Shown here: positions 9,637 to 19,842 of the stretch, piece after piece
Numbering within the stretch: the first letter of the stretch is position 1
How the letters are laid out: each line of letters starts with the position of its first letter
Source of the DNA: Debaryomyces hansenii CBS767
Taxonomy: Eukaryota > Ascomycota > Pichiomycetes > Serinales > Debaryomycetaceae
Assembly: GCF_000006445.2 (NCBI RefSeq)
Contig: NC_006047.2
Location: forward strand, 1,674,001-1,738,000
Length of the DNA stretch: 64,000 nt
Direction: 5' to 3'
Program-made: the position numbers and the translations under genes
The notes under the pieces: generated by a model
Seen by the model: only the letters and a program-made list of their open reading frames with translations
Databases searched by the model: none
Told to the model about the DNA's origin: nothing

Positions 9637-9942
9637 TGCAATATGGGCTAATACTGTGAACTAAGATTTTAAAAAGTTGTCATTTTCGGAGATTTCATTG
9701 AATTTCTAGACCCTAAGAAAATGCTTCACAAAATATTAACTTATAACGTTAGAAATTATGCTAATTGCTCCGCAAAAACCTATTTATAATGCCATTGATA
9801 TTGTTTTGGTTGACTATCACTAACAAATAAATCAGAATTTTAAAAGTTACCCGGACTATATAGATTGACATTTTATTCAAAAAGATTTCAAATACGTGTA
9901 CGCTATTTCTATTGACACCACCACCTTGATAAGCCAAATACA
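9637..9942. other. Upstream region of LCL2
   Basis: 306 bp of AT-rich DNA between the relic and LCL2. No gene or clear regulatory motif is recognised. Confidence 0.4.
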
Positions 9943-10338
9943 ATGATTGGAAATATCGCATATATCTTATTCACATTAACAGTCGTATCAGCAAATCTAT
10001 TTGACTTTATACAGAATCAATTTCAGGGGAACAATCAACAAGCTCAAAGGCAGACTCCTGGTGAATACGAAAATGCAAATCTAAACTCGGGATGTTCGAA
10101 GTACTTATGTCCTGATACATCCATATGTGTGGATGAACCCAAGTTCTGTCCTTGTCCTTATCCATCGTCGCAATTAAGATGCTTTTTACCTAATGGAAGA
10201 TACGTCTGTATTTCGAAACCCGCAGGCGAAGTGTCCTTAAATTACGCAGATCCAAAGACAAACTGGAAGATAGACGCCAAAGATGATAACATAAGGGATT
10301 GTGGCTGGGTCGGAAGGGCATGGAAAGGCTTGGTCTGA
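9943..10338 (+). CDS. LCL2: Long chronological lifespan protein 2 (secreted/ER)
   Basis: 131-residue fungal Lcl2 family protein, implicated by S. cerevisiae genetics in ER-associated degradation and lifespan. It has a signal peptide (about 1-17, '[17 protein letters not shown]'). The mature part carries eight cysteines in the family pattern: '[15 protein letters not shown]', '[13 protein letters not shown]', '[12 protein letters not shown]', and the closing '[11 protein letters not shown]'. Length and all motifs match. The start is the ATG that begins the signal peptide. Confidence 0.92.
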
Positions 10339-11084
10339 TAAATTAGCCGTAAAAGTTGTCCGGCCTTCTTCCCTCCATAGCATTAATCACCTACAGCTAT
10401 TTCATACGAATCGCTGCACCAAAAGTAGCGTCTGCATTGAAGAAGCTTCGGAAAACCTGTTTTAATAGAATTTAGTATAGTATGATAGTTCGATAGTATT
10501 TTGCCCAATAGACACTATTGTACGCTTTTTTGCATCTATTGCTGCACTATTTTCATTTTGCACGCGTACATGTCTACCCCAGAGAAAAAATAACAGGGTT
10601 AGCTGCATCTACGACTTAAATACATGCTATTGGTTTAAATATACAGCCTACTCATAGTTAGTACTCTAAACATAATCTCACGTTTTTACGCAAGTTTTAG
10701 ATCGTACGATCGCACCACATATTGCAACACTCCTGAGGTATCTAAGCCGATAATCTATGCGTGTGTTTCTTATCGTTTTAAAGCCTATAGATTTTTTTCT
10801 TCAAGGTGGAGAGTAAATAAAAAGAGGTATGGGACGACTCAGCCGATAGTGACTAGTTGGTAGCTCTTTTTGTCAACCCAAAGACTAAGCAACATCTCTG
10901 ATATGGAGTGTAGTAGTCATGTATTTCTTTTTATTTCGCAACATCGAACCATCGGTTCATAACCAGAAATGACTCCACCTTTTTGTGATTTTTATCTACT
11001 TGAATAATAAGATCTAGGTGGGTGGCTAGTTTAGATTGAAAAGTTTTTAGAAAACATCTCAGAAATATATTAAAAGTATCGAAA
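10339..11084. other. Long upstream region of the DUF2415 WD40 gene
   Basis: 746 bp, unusually long for this window. It contains an MCB-type ACGCGT at 10562-10567 and a 12-bp palindrome GATCGTACGATC at 10700-10711 (such palindromes are expected by chance in 64 kb). No gene is recognised. The length suggests complex regulation of the WD40 gene, which is an inference. Confidence 0.45.
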
Positions 11085-12881
11085 ATGACTATCGATATAG
11101 TAGATGATACGAGTAATAACCTTAAGCGAAAAGTTGGAAGAAGTGGGTCGCATGGGTATAATAATAGCAACTACTATAAGTGCTTTCAGAATTACTATCA
11201 TGGACATAATTATTTAAATCCAAATCCACAGTATATTACAAATATCAAAGTGAGTGTAAATCACTGGCAACTCCGGGATTTAATACAGGTGGACCAACAG
11301 AATGGGAAGCTTTATCACACCAAGGATGATAGCATAAGAGAGGTGAATTTGTTGAACAACGATAAGATCGGATCCGATAAGCACATGGAATGGGACTATT
11401 TTCCCAAGTGCTTCAGTCATACACGGGGAGGCATAGTGGTTACAGGGGGGCTTTTATCGTCATCTTCGAAGGCGTATTCGATGAATCTTCCCAGTTTGTC
11501 ATCTACGGATAAGACGACCAAGTCGTTCCGTACACCAAAGGGGCTCTTCTCGTTTTATAATCCGGAAACAGAGATTAGCGAGACTGTAAAGTTGGGAGAT
11601 GTGATTAATAATTCAGTCTCGGTCTATCCACATGCAAGCAGCCAGTATAAATCGTACGTTTGCAATAACGATTCAAACTTGTATGTGGTTGACATTAGTG
11701 GGGACAGATTGTCCTTGGATAATAAAATGAACTGCGAGTTGAACACGTCGTTGAATAACGTATGCAGATCACCTACTAACGATAAACTTGTGACTGTTAC
11801 GGGTGATTCCTCGTCTATTTTCTTGCTTGATCCTAGCTCAAACTCCAAGATTAAAACGATTAAAACCGATCATGATTCCGGGTTTGGTATTTCTTATCAT
11901 CCTAATGGACATCTTTTCGCAACTGCATTTCAAGATGGTACATGTAGTTTGTTTGATATTCGAAATTTATCTAGTCCTTTGAGTGAAATAAAGTCCACGA
12001 GGCCAGGTCACCAAGCAGGTGCCTTCAGATGTTGTAAGTTTGCCAACTCCTCTGTTAACGACTTTTTGGTGATTCTGGAGCATGTTGGAAGAGTACACCT
12101 TTTCGACTTGAGAAATTTAGGTAATGAAGATACCAATGATCACCAAGTCATAGTCTTTCCATTTGCTTTGGACCAATTTGCTGACTACAAGGAACAACAG
12201 TTGGAAGTTGAAACAAAATTGTCCGGCGAAGAGAAGGAATTACAAGACAGCATTGAGGACGACGACAAAGTTTCTCATAAGAAGTTTGGCATTTACGGCG
12301 ATTCGAGTAATTTGTTCAGATCGAATGAAATCGGGGAAATCAAGCGTAAGTCTGATTTACAATTTACTGCACCATTGGTCTACGATTATGACTATCTAAC
12401 TAATGTTAATCCTAAATTGTTTAAGAACTACACTTATCAAACTCCTCCTACGTCGAATGGCCCAGATAATCTGTATTTACCACCTCCAGAATTCAACTAC
12501 CCTCAATGGAATACAGACTCTAATAATAGCAGCGACGATATACCACCTGAAAACACAAGAGCGTCGATCTCCATTCCACCTCAGCAACCTGACCCAAACT
12601 TTCAATTTGGTCACAATAGCACCATCGAGCATTTTTCTAATCCAGGTTCCGCAGAATCAAGTTCTAATGCACACACTACCGCTAGGTCGAATTCGTCATA
12701 TGATACCTACTATCAAGAAGCTTACCAAAAATCAGTCAATCATATACACGGTGAAATGGAATTGGCAGGTGTAGATTGGTTTGATAGACAATTATTGATA
12801 GGCTGCGAAGATGGTGGGGTTTTAAATTGGGATATCAATGTACTAGGAAGAAGAAGTTTTGGAAGTTTCTCATACGTTTAA
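11085..12881 (+). CDS. WD40-repeat protein with DUF2415-type C-terminus
   Basis: 598 residues. The middle (about 150-360) has degenerate WD repeats ('GISYHPNGHLFATAFQDGTC', 'SLFDIRNL', 'VGRVHLFDLRNLG'). A disordered Pro/Ser/Asn-rich linker (about 430-560) follows. The last ~45 residues contain 'LAGVDWFDRQLLIGCEDGG' and 'INVLGRRSFGSF', the signature I associate with the fungal DUF2415 WD-protein family. The role is unknown; WD proteins of this kind in Candida have been tied to cell wall and cell separation, but I cannot assign one from sequence alone. The ATG at 11085 is the first after an in-frame stop. Downstream is CDC45 in the same orientation. Confidence 0.75.
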   Translation: MTIDIVDDTSNNLKRKVGRSGSHGYNNSNYYKCFQNYYHGHNYLNPNPQYITNIKVSVNHWQLRDLIQVDQQNGKLYHTKDDSIREVNLLNNDKIGSDKHMEWDYFPKCFSHTRGGIVVTGGLLSSSSKAYSMNLPSLSSTDKTTKSFRTPKGLFSFYNPETEISETVKLGDVINNSVSVYPHASSQYKSYVCNNDSNLYVVDISGDRLSLDNKMNCELNTSLNNVCRSPTNDKLVTVTGDSSSIFLLDPSSNSKIKTIKTDHDSGFGISYHPNGHLFATAFQDGTCSLFDIRNLSSPLSEIKSTRPGHQAGAFRCCKFANSSVNDFLVILEHVGRVHLFDLRNLGNEDTNDHQVIVFPFALDQFADYKEQQLEVETKLSGEEKELQDSIEDDDKVSHKKFGIYGDSSNLFRSNEIGEIKRKSDLQFTAPLVYDYDYLTNVNPKLFKNYTYQTPPTSNGPDNLYLPPPEFNYPQWNTDSNNSSDDIPPENTRASISIPPQQPDPNFQFGHNSTIEHFSNPGSAESSSNAHTTARSNSSYDTYYQEAYQKSVNHIHGEMELAGVDWFDRQLLIGCEDGGVLNWDINVLGRRSFGSFSYV

Positions 12882-13024
12882 GTATAACTAACGTGATATA
12901 TATATATCCCATTATTTGTAACAATATGACTAATTTAAGTACGTTCTTTTGATAGGTTTCCGTTTATATATAGTTAATGACAATAGTAATATTATCATGT
13001 GATTAAAATCGCGTATAGAAATGA

Positions 13025-13030
13025 ACGCGT
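13025..13030. promoter_or_regulatory. MCB box (ACGCGT) upstream of CDC45
   Basis: Palindromic ACGCGT within AACGCGTT, about 80 bp before the CDC45 ATG, with a second partial copy (TCGCGTA) at about 13010. MCB boxes bind MBF and drive G1/S genes, and S. cerevisiae CDC45 is in that class. Function here is inferred. Confidence 0.55.
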
Positions 13031-13107
13031 TAAGTTTATGTAGAGAAAAATAAACTTATCTAGTGAAGCACTATATACTATAGGTGGGTAGTAAGAGTTG
13101 AAAGGTT

Positions 13108-15225
13108 ATGTACATATCACCAACTCAGTACTCTAAAGCATTCCAAGAAATCAAGCGAACATCATTATCGCATTCCACCTGCAAGTTAATTATATTTGTT
13201 TCATGCTTAAATATTGATTCGCTATGTTCTGCTAAGATTTTGAGTATTATATTTAAAAAGGAGCTAATTCAGTATCAGCTAATACCGGTGGTAGGATACT
13301 CTGATTTAAAGAATCATTTTAGTAACTTGGATTCAGATGTTACGAATGTCATTTTGATTGGATGTGGTGCAATGCTCGACTTGGAAAGTTTTTTTGAGAT
13401 TAATGTTGATGACTATGATGTCGGAAATGGCAACAGGGTGGAAACTGACGATCTTCACGATGACCCTTTGAAAGGTGGTGCTAATTTGAGGAGAAAAATT
13501 TATATTATAGATGGTCATAGGCCGTGGAACTTGGATAATATATTTGGGTCATCAATGCTTGTGTGTCTCGATGATGGGTTCATAGAAGGAAATCTAGATA
13601 AGGAAAAAATAGCATATAGGACATTAGTGGAGCAAGAAGTTGATTCAGAAGAAGAATCACTGTCTAGCGATGATAACGATGAGAATGAATTCCAGGATGA
13701 AGAAGAAGAAGAAGATGACGCCGACGATAATGACAACGATGATGATATAGTAATAAGTTCTCAAGACGACCCGGAAACATCGTCACGTAAACGGAGAAAA
13801 CAAGAGATTAAAATGAAGAAATTGAAGAAACAACGGAAACAGCAAATATCGAGTTGCGAAGATATAGTGGAAACATATTATAACCAAGGTACAACAATTA
13901 TAACTTCAACCACAGCTACAATATATGCACTATTATCATCAATTGGTGAAACCAATATTGAAAATTTATGGTTAGCAATTATTGGTACATCATCGTTAGA
14001 TAATCATTATCCTGAGGTTTACGATAAAATTCAACCTTTATTCAAGGAGGAAGTGTTCAGATTAAACCCTTCAAACACCAATAATAATGCGGACAAAACA
14101 GCCGACTCAACATCACTAAGTATTGATAAGGACTATCATTTATTCTTATTACGTCATTGGACCCTATATGATTCGTTTTTTTATTCAAGTCACGTAAATT
14201 CAAAGTTGAACTTGTGGACCGAAAATGGTAAAAAGAAATTGCATAAGTTGTTTGCCAAAATGGGGGTTTCATTGGCTATAGCTCAACAGAATTGGCTCTA
14301 TATGGATATTGGAATAAAGAGACAGTTGCCAACAATTTTCAATAAGTATTTACCACTTTATGGATTGGAGGGCATAGTGCGGAATGGGTTTATAAGAACT
14401 TTTGGATATTCCGGGCAGCTATCGGCAATAGAGTGTGTTGAATCACTCACTGCATTACTTGAATGCGATAAACGTATATTGGACGGCAACAATAACTTCA
14501 ATGAAGAAGAGGATGACGAGCTTGATGATGAAGATAAGATAAACTCAAGAATTGAAAGAAAGGAAAAAATATGGGTCAACAATTTTTGGTCATCCTGGGA
14601 TGCATTAAACATGAACACCAATACTTCAAAGTCTGTTAGTGCCAAGTTGCATTCAACAAACTTCAAGAAAGCGAAGGGTTTCGATTTATTATTACAAGGA
14701 TTGGAACATGCCAAACAAATTCAACAAATCATTTTTCGGACGGGGATGTCCTTACTAGAAAGAAAGTTGATAAAAAATTTAAGGTTGTATAGGTTATGTG
14801 TCTTAAATGACGGTTCAATACCAGATCTAGAGATATTTAATAACCCATTAATTTTATCTAAATTGGGATCTTGGTTGCTAGAAAACATAACCGAATTAGA
14901 ATTTTTAAATTCGGTATCGAATAAATCATTGAAGCCCTTAGTTGTAGCAAGTCTTGACGTTGCGAGCGATACGTATTTAGTGATTGGATTAGCACCAAAA
15001 TATCCAAGGGGTATGGATAATTCAACAAAAGCAAAATTATTACAACTGAAGGATGATGCAACTATTACTACAAGATTAAATACATTCAGTGTTGCATTCC
15101 AACAAGTCGCTAATACATCTGGTGCAAAGGTAAGAATAGATAGTTTTGACAGTTCTGTCATCGAAATCAGAAAGGATGATTTATCTCCTTTCTTAGAAAA
15201 GTTAACTCTAAGTGGATTGGTTTAG
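13108..15225 (+). CDS. CDC45: DNA replication initiation factor Cdc45
   Basis: 705 residues; a subunit of the CMG (Cdc45-MCM-GINS) replicative helicase. The N-terminal DHH-like fold shows 'IIFVSCLNIDSLCSAKIL' (28-45) and 'YIIDGHRPWNLDNIF' (132-146), followed by 'CLDDGFIE', all family hallmarks. An acidic insert (about 179-214) and a basic, NLS-like stretch (about 227-245) precede the second half. That half contains 'NLWLAIIGTSSLDNHY' and 'LGLEGIVRNGFIRTFG'-type segments (here 'YGLEGIVRNGFIRTFGYSG'). A second acidic run lies near 468-478. Length is close to S. cerevisiae Cdc45 (650). The MCB box upstream fits S-phase expression. Confidence 0.95.
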   Translation: MYISPTQYSKAFQEIKRTSLSHSTCKLIIFVSCLNIDSLCSAKILSIIFKKELIQYQLIPVVGYSDLKNHFSNLDSDVTNVILIGCGAMLDLESFFEINVDDYDVGNGNRVETDDLHDDPLKGGANLRRKIYIIDGHRPWNLDNIFGSSMLVCLDDGFIEGNLDKEKIAYRTLVEQEVDSEEESLSSDDNDENEFQDEEEEEDDADDNDNDDDIVISSQDDPETSSRKRRKQEIKMKKLKKQRKQQISSCEDIVETYYNQGTTIITSTTATIYALLSSIGETNIENLWLAIIGTSSLDNHYPEVYDKIQPLFKEEVFRLNPSNTNNNADKTADSTSLSIDKDYHLFLLRHWTLYDSFFYSSHVNSKLNLWTENGKKKLHKLFAKMGVSLAIAQQNWLYMDIGIKRQLPTIFNKYLPLYGLEGIVRNGFIRTFGYSGQLSAIECVESLTALLECDKRILDGNNNFNEEEDDELDDEDKINSRIERKEKIWVNNFWSSWDALNMNTNTSKSVSAKLHSTNFKKAKGFDLLLQGLEHAKQIQQIIFRTGMSLLERKLIKNLRLYRLCVLNDGSIPDLEIFNNPLILSKLGSWLLENITELEFLNSVSNKSLKPLVVASLDVASDTYLVIGLAPKYPRGMDNSTKAKLLQLKDDATITTRLNTFSVAFQQVANTSGAKVRIDSFDSSVIEIRKDDLSPFLEKLTLSGLV

Positions 15226-15337
15226 CATTTATAGATTAATATATTATTAATACGATTACAGGGCCGAACGATTGTACTTTTGAAGCTCACTACTGAAACA
15301 AAGTTTTAGTTGCGAAAAATTAAAAAAAAAGAAGTGG

Positions 15338-15419
15338 CGACAACTGCAGGACTCGAACCTGCGCGGGCAAAGCCCAAAAGATTTCAAGTCTTTCTCCTTA
15401 ACCGCTCGGACAAGTTGCC
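15338..15419 (-). tRNA. tRNA-Ser (anticodon TGA)
   Basis: 82-nt type II tRNA: acceptor GGCAACT/AGTTGTC, discriminator G, long variable arm. The anticodon stem AAAGA/TCTTT has loop CTTGAAA, giving TGA. A poly-T terminator on this strand corresponds to the A-run at 15322-15330. It differs from the Ser-AGA gene at 3666-3747 at only six positions, two of them a compensatory acceptor pair. Confidence 0.97.
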
Positions 15420-15621
15420 TTATTCTTAACATTTCTATAAAATTTAATTCATATGTTTTTGCGGTAATAGCAATTTTCTCAATTACAGAACTTTAATAAA
15501 CTTATCAGAATACTTTTACTTTTAGTTAATTCTCTATGCTGATCTTATAATTAGTTAATTATTTATTCATTATCATTAAGCGTTATATATATATATACCA
15601 GTGGCAGTAAATAAATGTGAT

Positions 15622-17397
15622 TCACTTCTCGTTTTTGACCATTAACTCTAAATCCTCAATATTTTGAATTTCATTTGATTTGTTAGTGTCCATTTTGTAA
15701 AGTCCTCTATGTCCCTCTAATTGACTAATTGCATTGGCTCTAACTTGACCAAGGACGACCTTGTGCGCCTTACGAGCTGGTAATGATCTGTCGAATATTT
15801 TATCCATATCCTCCAATGCAATACCTTTAGTCTCAGGAACACAGAAAAATACGAATGGAACAGACAATGCTGCCAAAGATGCAAAGAAAAAGTAAATGCC
15901 GTATTCCATTTTGTCAATCATTTTGGTTGTAAACCTTGACATTATGAAAATAGGAATCCAAGAAATAGCAGCATTGATTGCCTGGACAAATGATCTAATA
16001 TTCTGATCGAATACTTCACTTCCGACAACAAATGGACCACCAGACCAAGCTAAAATAAAAGACGCAATCCAGAAGTACATCATAACAATCGCAGCAGTGC
16101 CACCTGGGCCAGCTTGAACTCCTGGTTGAGAAGGATCATTAACCTTCAAATAAGCACCGATGTACCAGAAACAAATAGAACACACTGTGGACGAAACCAT
16201 GAATGCTTTTCTTCTGCCAAAAGTATCAACAATAAACAAAATATAGATAAAGGTACAAACAAATTTGACGACACCAAACATACCTGTTGAGAATAATGTG
16301 GCATTTGTTCCTTTGACCCCTAAATTAGCAAAGATAATAGGGGAGTAATAATTGATAGATTGGATTCCCAAGAAATTTTGAAACAAAAATAACGAACAGG
16401 TGATGAGCAATCTAAATAAAATTTTGTGATCTTTGAAGAATACTTGTTTAAATGGGTCCCATAATTTGAGACCAATATGGAGCTTTTGTGATTCTATTGA
16501 TTCCTTAACTTGATTAACCTCATAAACCATATATTCATCATCTTCTGGCAAATTTCTAAACCATTTTAAATTCTTAATAGCTTGATCATGTTTGCCTACA
16601 CTGTATAACCATCTTGGACTCTCTTTCATAATAACACTACCAGCAAAAAAAATACCACTTGGAATTAATTGGACAGCAAAAGGAATAAACCATTGCGTTT
16701 TGGAAGGACCCATATGAGAATCAATCCCATAGTTAATCCAAAAACCCACTAAATCACCAACTCTCCAACCAATTTCATATAACGCAATCACTCTACCTCT
16801 AATCGCAGGTGGTGAAATCTCACTCAAATACACTGGTGTTAGGTTTGTAGAAAAACCAACTGCCAAACCAGCTATTACTCTACCTGCATAAATTGGCCCA
16901 AGTCCATTTTTTGACAGAGCTGCCAACATAATAGCCGACCCTATTGTGATTGCTGTGGCACTTATGATCAACGAAAGCCTTCTACCCAAATAGAATGAAA
17001 AGGGATATGAAATTAATGCTCCGAAGAAACATCCCGCATGAAAAACTGAAATAACATTAGAAATTATATCTCCTGCTTCACTCTCTGACATTTTATCAAG
17101 GCCAAACTCAGATTTAAAAGATGGTAAGGCAACAGTGCCTCCAATAAATCCACCATCATAACCAATAATTATAGCTGCCGATGATGCAAGAAGAGCCGTT
17201 CCATATACTCTCCAATTATAGACTTCCGAAGGGGTGGGTCTATCTTCAACTTTTTCGAACTTAAAGCCGCCAATAATCTTATTCAATACCAGGCGACGTG
17301 GTTCACTTACTACTGACTGTGTCATAGAAGATGTATCCAATTTTTGTGAAGATTGCAGTGAAATAAACAGTTGAGATTTGCTCATCTTATCGCCCAT
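15622..17397 (-). CDS. MFS transporter, quinate permease/sugar porter type
   Basis: 591-residue sugar-porter family protein with 12 predicted membrane segments between about 65 and 510. Family motifs are visible: 'FYLGRRLSL' after TM2, 'YLSEISPPAIRGR' after TM4, 'KESPRWLYSVGK' in the central loop, 'NYYSPIIFANLG' in TM7, 'DTFGRRK' and 'VPETKGIALEDMD' after TM12. The central loop 'WFRNLPEDDEYM' and 'GPFVVGSEVFDQNIRSF' fit the fungal quinate permease (QutD/qa-y) subgroup better than glucose HXT carriers. The substrate is not proven. It likely sits in the plasma membrane. The upstream region carries an unusual G-rich cluster, which suggests regulated expression. Confidence 0.85.
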   Translation of the reverse strand: MGDKMSKSQLFISLQSSQKLDTSSMTQSVVSEPRRLVLNKIIGGFKFEKVEDRPTPSEVYNWRVYGTALLASSAAIIIGYDGGFIGGTVALPSFKSEFGLDKMSESEAGDIISNVISVFHAGCFFGALISYPFSFYLGRRLSLIISATAITIGSAIMLAALSKNGLGPIYAGRVIAGLAVGFSTNLTPVYLSEISPPAIRGRVIALYEIGWRVGDLVGFWINYGIDSHMGPSKTQWFIPFAVQLIPSGIFFAGSVIMKESPRWLYSVGKHDQAIKNLKWFRNLPEDDEYMVYEVNQVKESIESQKLHIGLKLWDPFKQVFFKDHKILFRLLITCSLFLFQNFLGIQSINYYSPIIFANLGVKGTNATLFSTGMFGVVKFVCTFIYILFIVDTFGRRKAFMVSSTVCSICFWYIGAYLKVNDPSQPGVQAGPGGTAAIVMMYFWIASFILAWSGGPFVVGSEVFDQNIRSFVQAINAAISWIPIFIMSRFTTKMIDKMEYGIYFFFASLAALSVPFVFFCVPETKGIALEDMDKIFDRSLPARKAHKVVLGQVRANAISQLEGHRGLYKMDTNKSNEIQNIEDLELMVKNEK

Positions 17398-17826
17398 GAT
17401 GTTTCTATAATTAATTTACAATCTTCAAATATAGTTCATAATAAACGAATATCCATATATATATACGTTTCTCTAAATATTTGACCCTTTAATACCCCAC
17501 AAGCAATACACCTGTTATCTGTACAATCGTCTATGTGATCCTTAATTTACGGATGAGCTGAGATTTAGAAGCGAGTTTGTTAAATTTTTACGTGAGAAAG
17601 TGTGGAGGAACGTGGGGGTTACACAGGTAAATATAATATTTTATTATGTGATCCCCCAAAATCGTTGTTGGGGGCCATGGAGGATCAACTACAACGTTTG
17701 ATTAAAAACTTTGTTCTCTATATAATTATATGATCAACTATGGCACATGCCTCCACATAAATACATGGGGGACAGGGTGGAGGATGAGTAAATTATAACT
17801 CAAACTAACTTCACTAATAAAAATCA
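17398..17826 (-). promoter_or_regulatory. G-rich promoter region of the transporter gene
   Basis: Contains four copies of TGGAGG: + strand at 17603, 17678 and 17778, reverse at 17750-17755. It also has runs of four or five G/C (17495-17498, 17613-17617, 17653-17657, 17670-17674, 17766-17770). GTGGGG matches the Mig1 core SYGGGG at about 17495-17500 (reverse) and 17612. CCCCCAA (17653-17659) and TTGGGGG (17668-17674) form a dyad. I infer carbon-source control by C2H2 (Mig1/Adr1/Msn2-like) factors. Confidence 0.45.
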
Positions 17827-19842
17827 CTAAAACCCGTCATTGCCAAGTTTCAACTCCAAGTCGTTGATCGCTGCATTGAGCTCATTCTTATTTTCCATCA
17901 ATGGGGTCAATTCGTCGAATTTTCTCTGCTTTGTGACTTGGTTAATAAGGTTTTCCACCAAGAATTTTTGCTCATTCATCACCATCAAGCTTTCTCTTAA
18001 TTCCCTGATTTCCTTCTTTGTCAATTTTGGTGTTGTTACAGCCAGCTCATTTGGCTTCATCAGTTCTAGCAATTTATTTTCCTTCTGTTTATACTCCTTG
18101 TTGAGAACTTTAACATTAACTAAGGTATCCTGTAAAAATATGGTACAACCTTGATAAATGTTGTTAATTAGCCTTGCATAAGGTAAGTATAATTCTTTTA
18201 CGACAAGTCTGTCATTAACTTTATCAAAAAAATTGCTTTTGAACAGAACAGTTAGCGACTCAAAGTCCTTCATGAACGTCATTAATTTTATCCTTAGCTT
18301 GTTCGTGGATTGATTATCCGGTTCAGTTACTAATGCTTTATACCTAGGTATCATAACTTGAATCTTTCTCTTGGTCATTAAGATCTCGGTGTAAACTAAG
18401 AATATGCCCTCCTCTTTAGAATTATATTGATTTTTCAACTTCCATTCATGCAACAAATCGTTTTTGCAATTAATACAGCACCTTACAGAAAATTGATTAT
18501 CTTCCGTGTTCAACAACTCTTCAAGGTTCAGCTTTACTAGAGGCGAATAATTTAGAGCTACTAGTTTATCCAATAACTTACTTAATGGAACAACAATCAG
18601 GCAATTTGATCTTTCTCCAAATGTATCATCACAAACTATTTTTCCACATAGCCTACAGTGATGCTTTCTTATTAATATGTTAAATTTGGTTAAGCAAATG
18701 TTACAATGAGTTATTGTTGCATCAATTTGCCAGCTGTCATAACCAACAATCTCCTTTTCATTTTCCAAAATGGAATCCTTAGAATTATTCAACGACAACC
18801 ATCGTATATTTAATATTGTCTTATCCTTTGTAGATATATATTTATCTGCATGAAGATTAACCATCTTGATAAACCTTTTTTGAATTTTATTTCTAATCAA
18901 TTCTTTGGTATCAACATGCAATTGCCTTTTCTGAAGAAAAATATTTGTTAAATCATGTACGTTAGACTGTGTACCTTGAACCAAATCTGGTTTTGCAAGA
19001 TAACATTTCTCGCAGCATCTGCACCATTGTCCTGCTTTTGTAGTATCATATAGAGGTTCCTTGTCGTCCTCAGAATTTCTTAACCTTACCTTATTGTAAG
19101 TATGATGGTTACAGAACAAGTCTCCACATTTTCTACAATTAACAATGCCATTCTTGACATTCAATGATTTGTTGCAAGTGGGATTTGCACAGACGTTTTG
19201 AGATGCCAGTGGTTTTTTCCAGTGTACTCTAGTTATTCGAGCTGTCAGTTTATCTACCGATGGTGAGCTTGCATTCGAAAGAACATCCTGTAAACTGCCT
19301 TCGTTAGTCGTTGTATTATCGCTGAGGCTAAATTCTTTACTGTTGTCTATCAAATCGAGCTTGATAGTCTTATGTTTAACAGGTGTAACTATCTCCTGGG
19401 ACGGTTTCTTTCTAAACCATTTCGTTAAGTCATTATTTATAAATTCATTACTCAAAACTTTGGGAATAACAGACGCAGTTGTATCCTCGTTTATTTCATC
19501 TGTTCCTGACGTAACCTCTGATGTATTATGTTCATCGTCAATATGCTGGTTCAACTGATATAGACTGATCATTTGCTCATTACAAATGGGACACACAACA
19601 TCATCGGTTACATTATCAGTATTATTATGATCATTTGAGCTGTTCTCTTCTTCGGTTGAGTCGTTTGGGCCAAATATTGTGTCTCTTTCCTCATTTCGCT
19701 TTGGCGTGGGACTGGCATGGGACTCTGGGTTTGAATTCGAAAACAAGTTACTCGACTTGTTATTATGAACATTGGCAGGGGACTTAAATGGCGATCCCAA
19801 TACCCTCCGCAGTGTGGGAGGTTTTAAGTTAGACAGAGCCAT
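17827..19842 (-). CDS. VAC1: Vacuolar segregation protein Vac1/Pep7 (rabenosyn-like)
   Basis: 671-residue endosomal tether that links Rab5-type GTPase Vps21, PtdIns3P and the Vps45 SM protein in Golgi-to-endosome transport. A C2H2 finger lies at about 84-105 ('CPICNEQM...HIDDEH'). There are two FYVE-type zinc domains: the first about 205-290, and the second about 367-410 with the PI3P-binding core 'RKHHCRLCGKIVC'. This layout (C2H2, FYVE, FYVE) is specific to Vac1/Pep7. The C-terminal 250 residues are helical, ending in a coiled coil. It is longer than S. cerevisiae Vac1 (515) through Asn/Ser-rich linkers. The ATG at 19842 is followed by 'MALSNLKPPTLRRVLGSPFK'. Confidence 0.9.
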   Translation of the reverse strand: MALSNLKPPTLRRVLGSPFKSPANVHNNKSSNLFSNSNPESHASPTPKRNEERDTIFGPNDSTEEENSSNDHNNTDNVTDDVVCPICNEQMISLYQLNQHIDDEHNTSEVTSGTDEINEDTTASVIPKVLSNEFINNDLTKWFRKKPSQEIVTPVKHKTIKLDLIDNSKEFSLSDNTTTNEGSLQDVLSNASSPSVDKLTARITRVHWKKPLASQNVCANPTCNKSLNVKNGIVNCRKCGDLFCNHHTYNKVRLRNSEDDKEPLYDTTKAGQWCRCCEKCYLAKPDLVQGTQSNVHDLTNIFLQKRQLHVDTKELIRNKIQKRFIKMVNLHADKYISTKDKTILNIRWLSLNNSKDSILENEKEIVGYDSWQIDATITHCNICLTKFNILIRKHHCRLCGKIVCDDTFGERSNCLIVVPLSKLLDKLVALNYSPLVKLNLEELLNTEDNQFSVRCCINCKNDLLHEWKLKNQYNSKEEGIFLVYTEILMTKRKIQVMIPRYKALVTEPDNQSTNKLRIKLMTFMKDFESLTVLFKSNFFDKVNDRLVVKELYLPYARLINNIYQGCTIFLQDTLVNVKVLNKEYKQKENKLLELMKPNELAVTTPKLTKKEIRELRESLMVMNEQKFLVENLINQVTKQRKFDELTPLMENKNELNAAINDLELKLGNDGF

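Noticed and set aside
10700..10711. 12-bp palindrome GATCGTACGATC
   Set aside because: Palindromes of this size are expected several times by chance in 64 kb.
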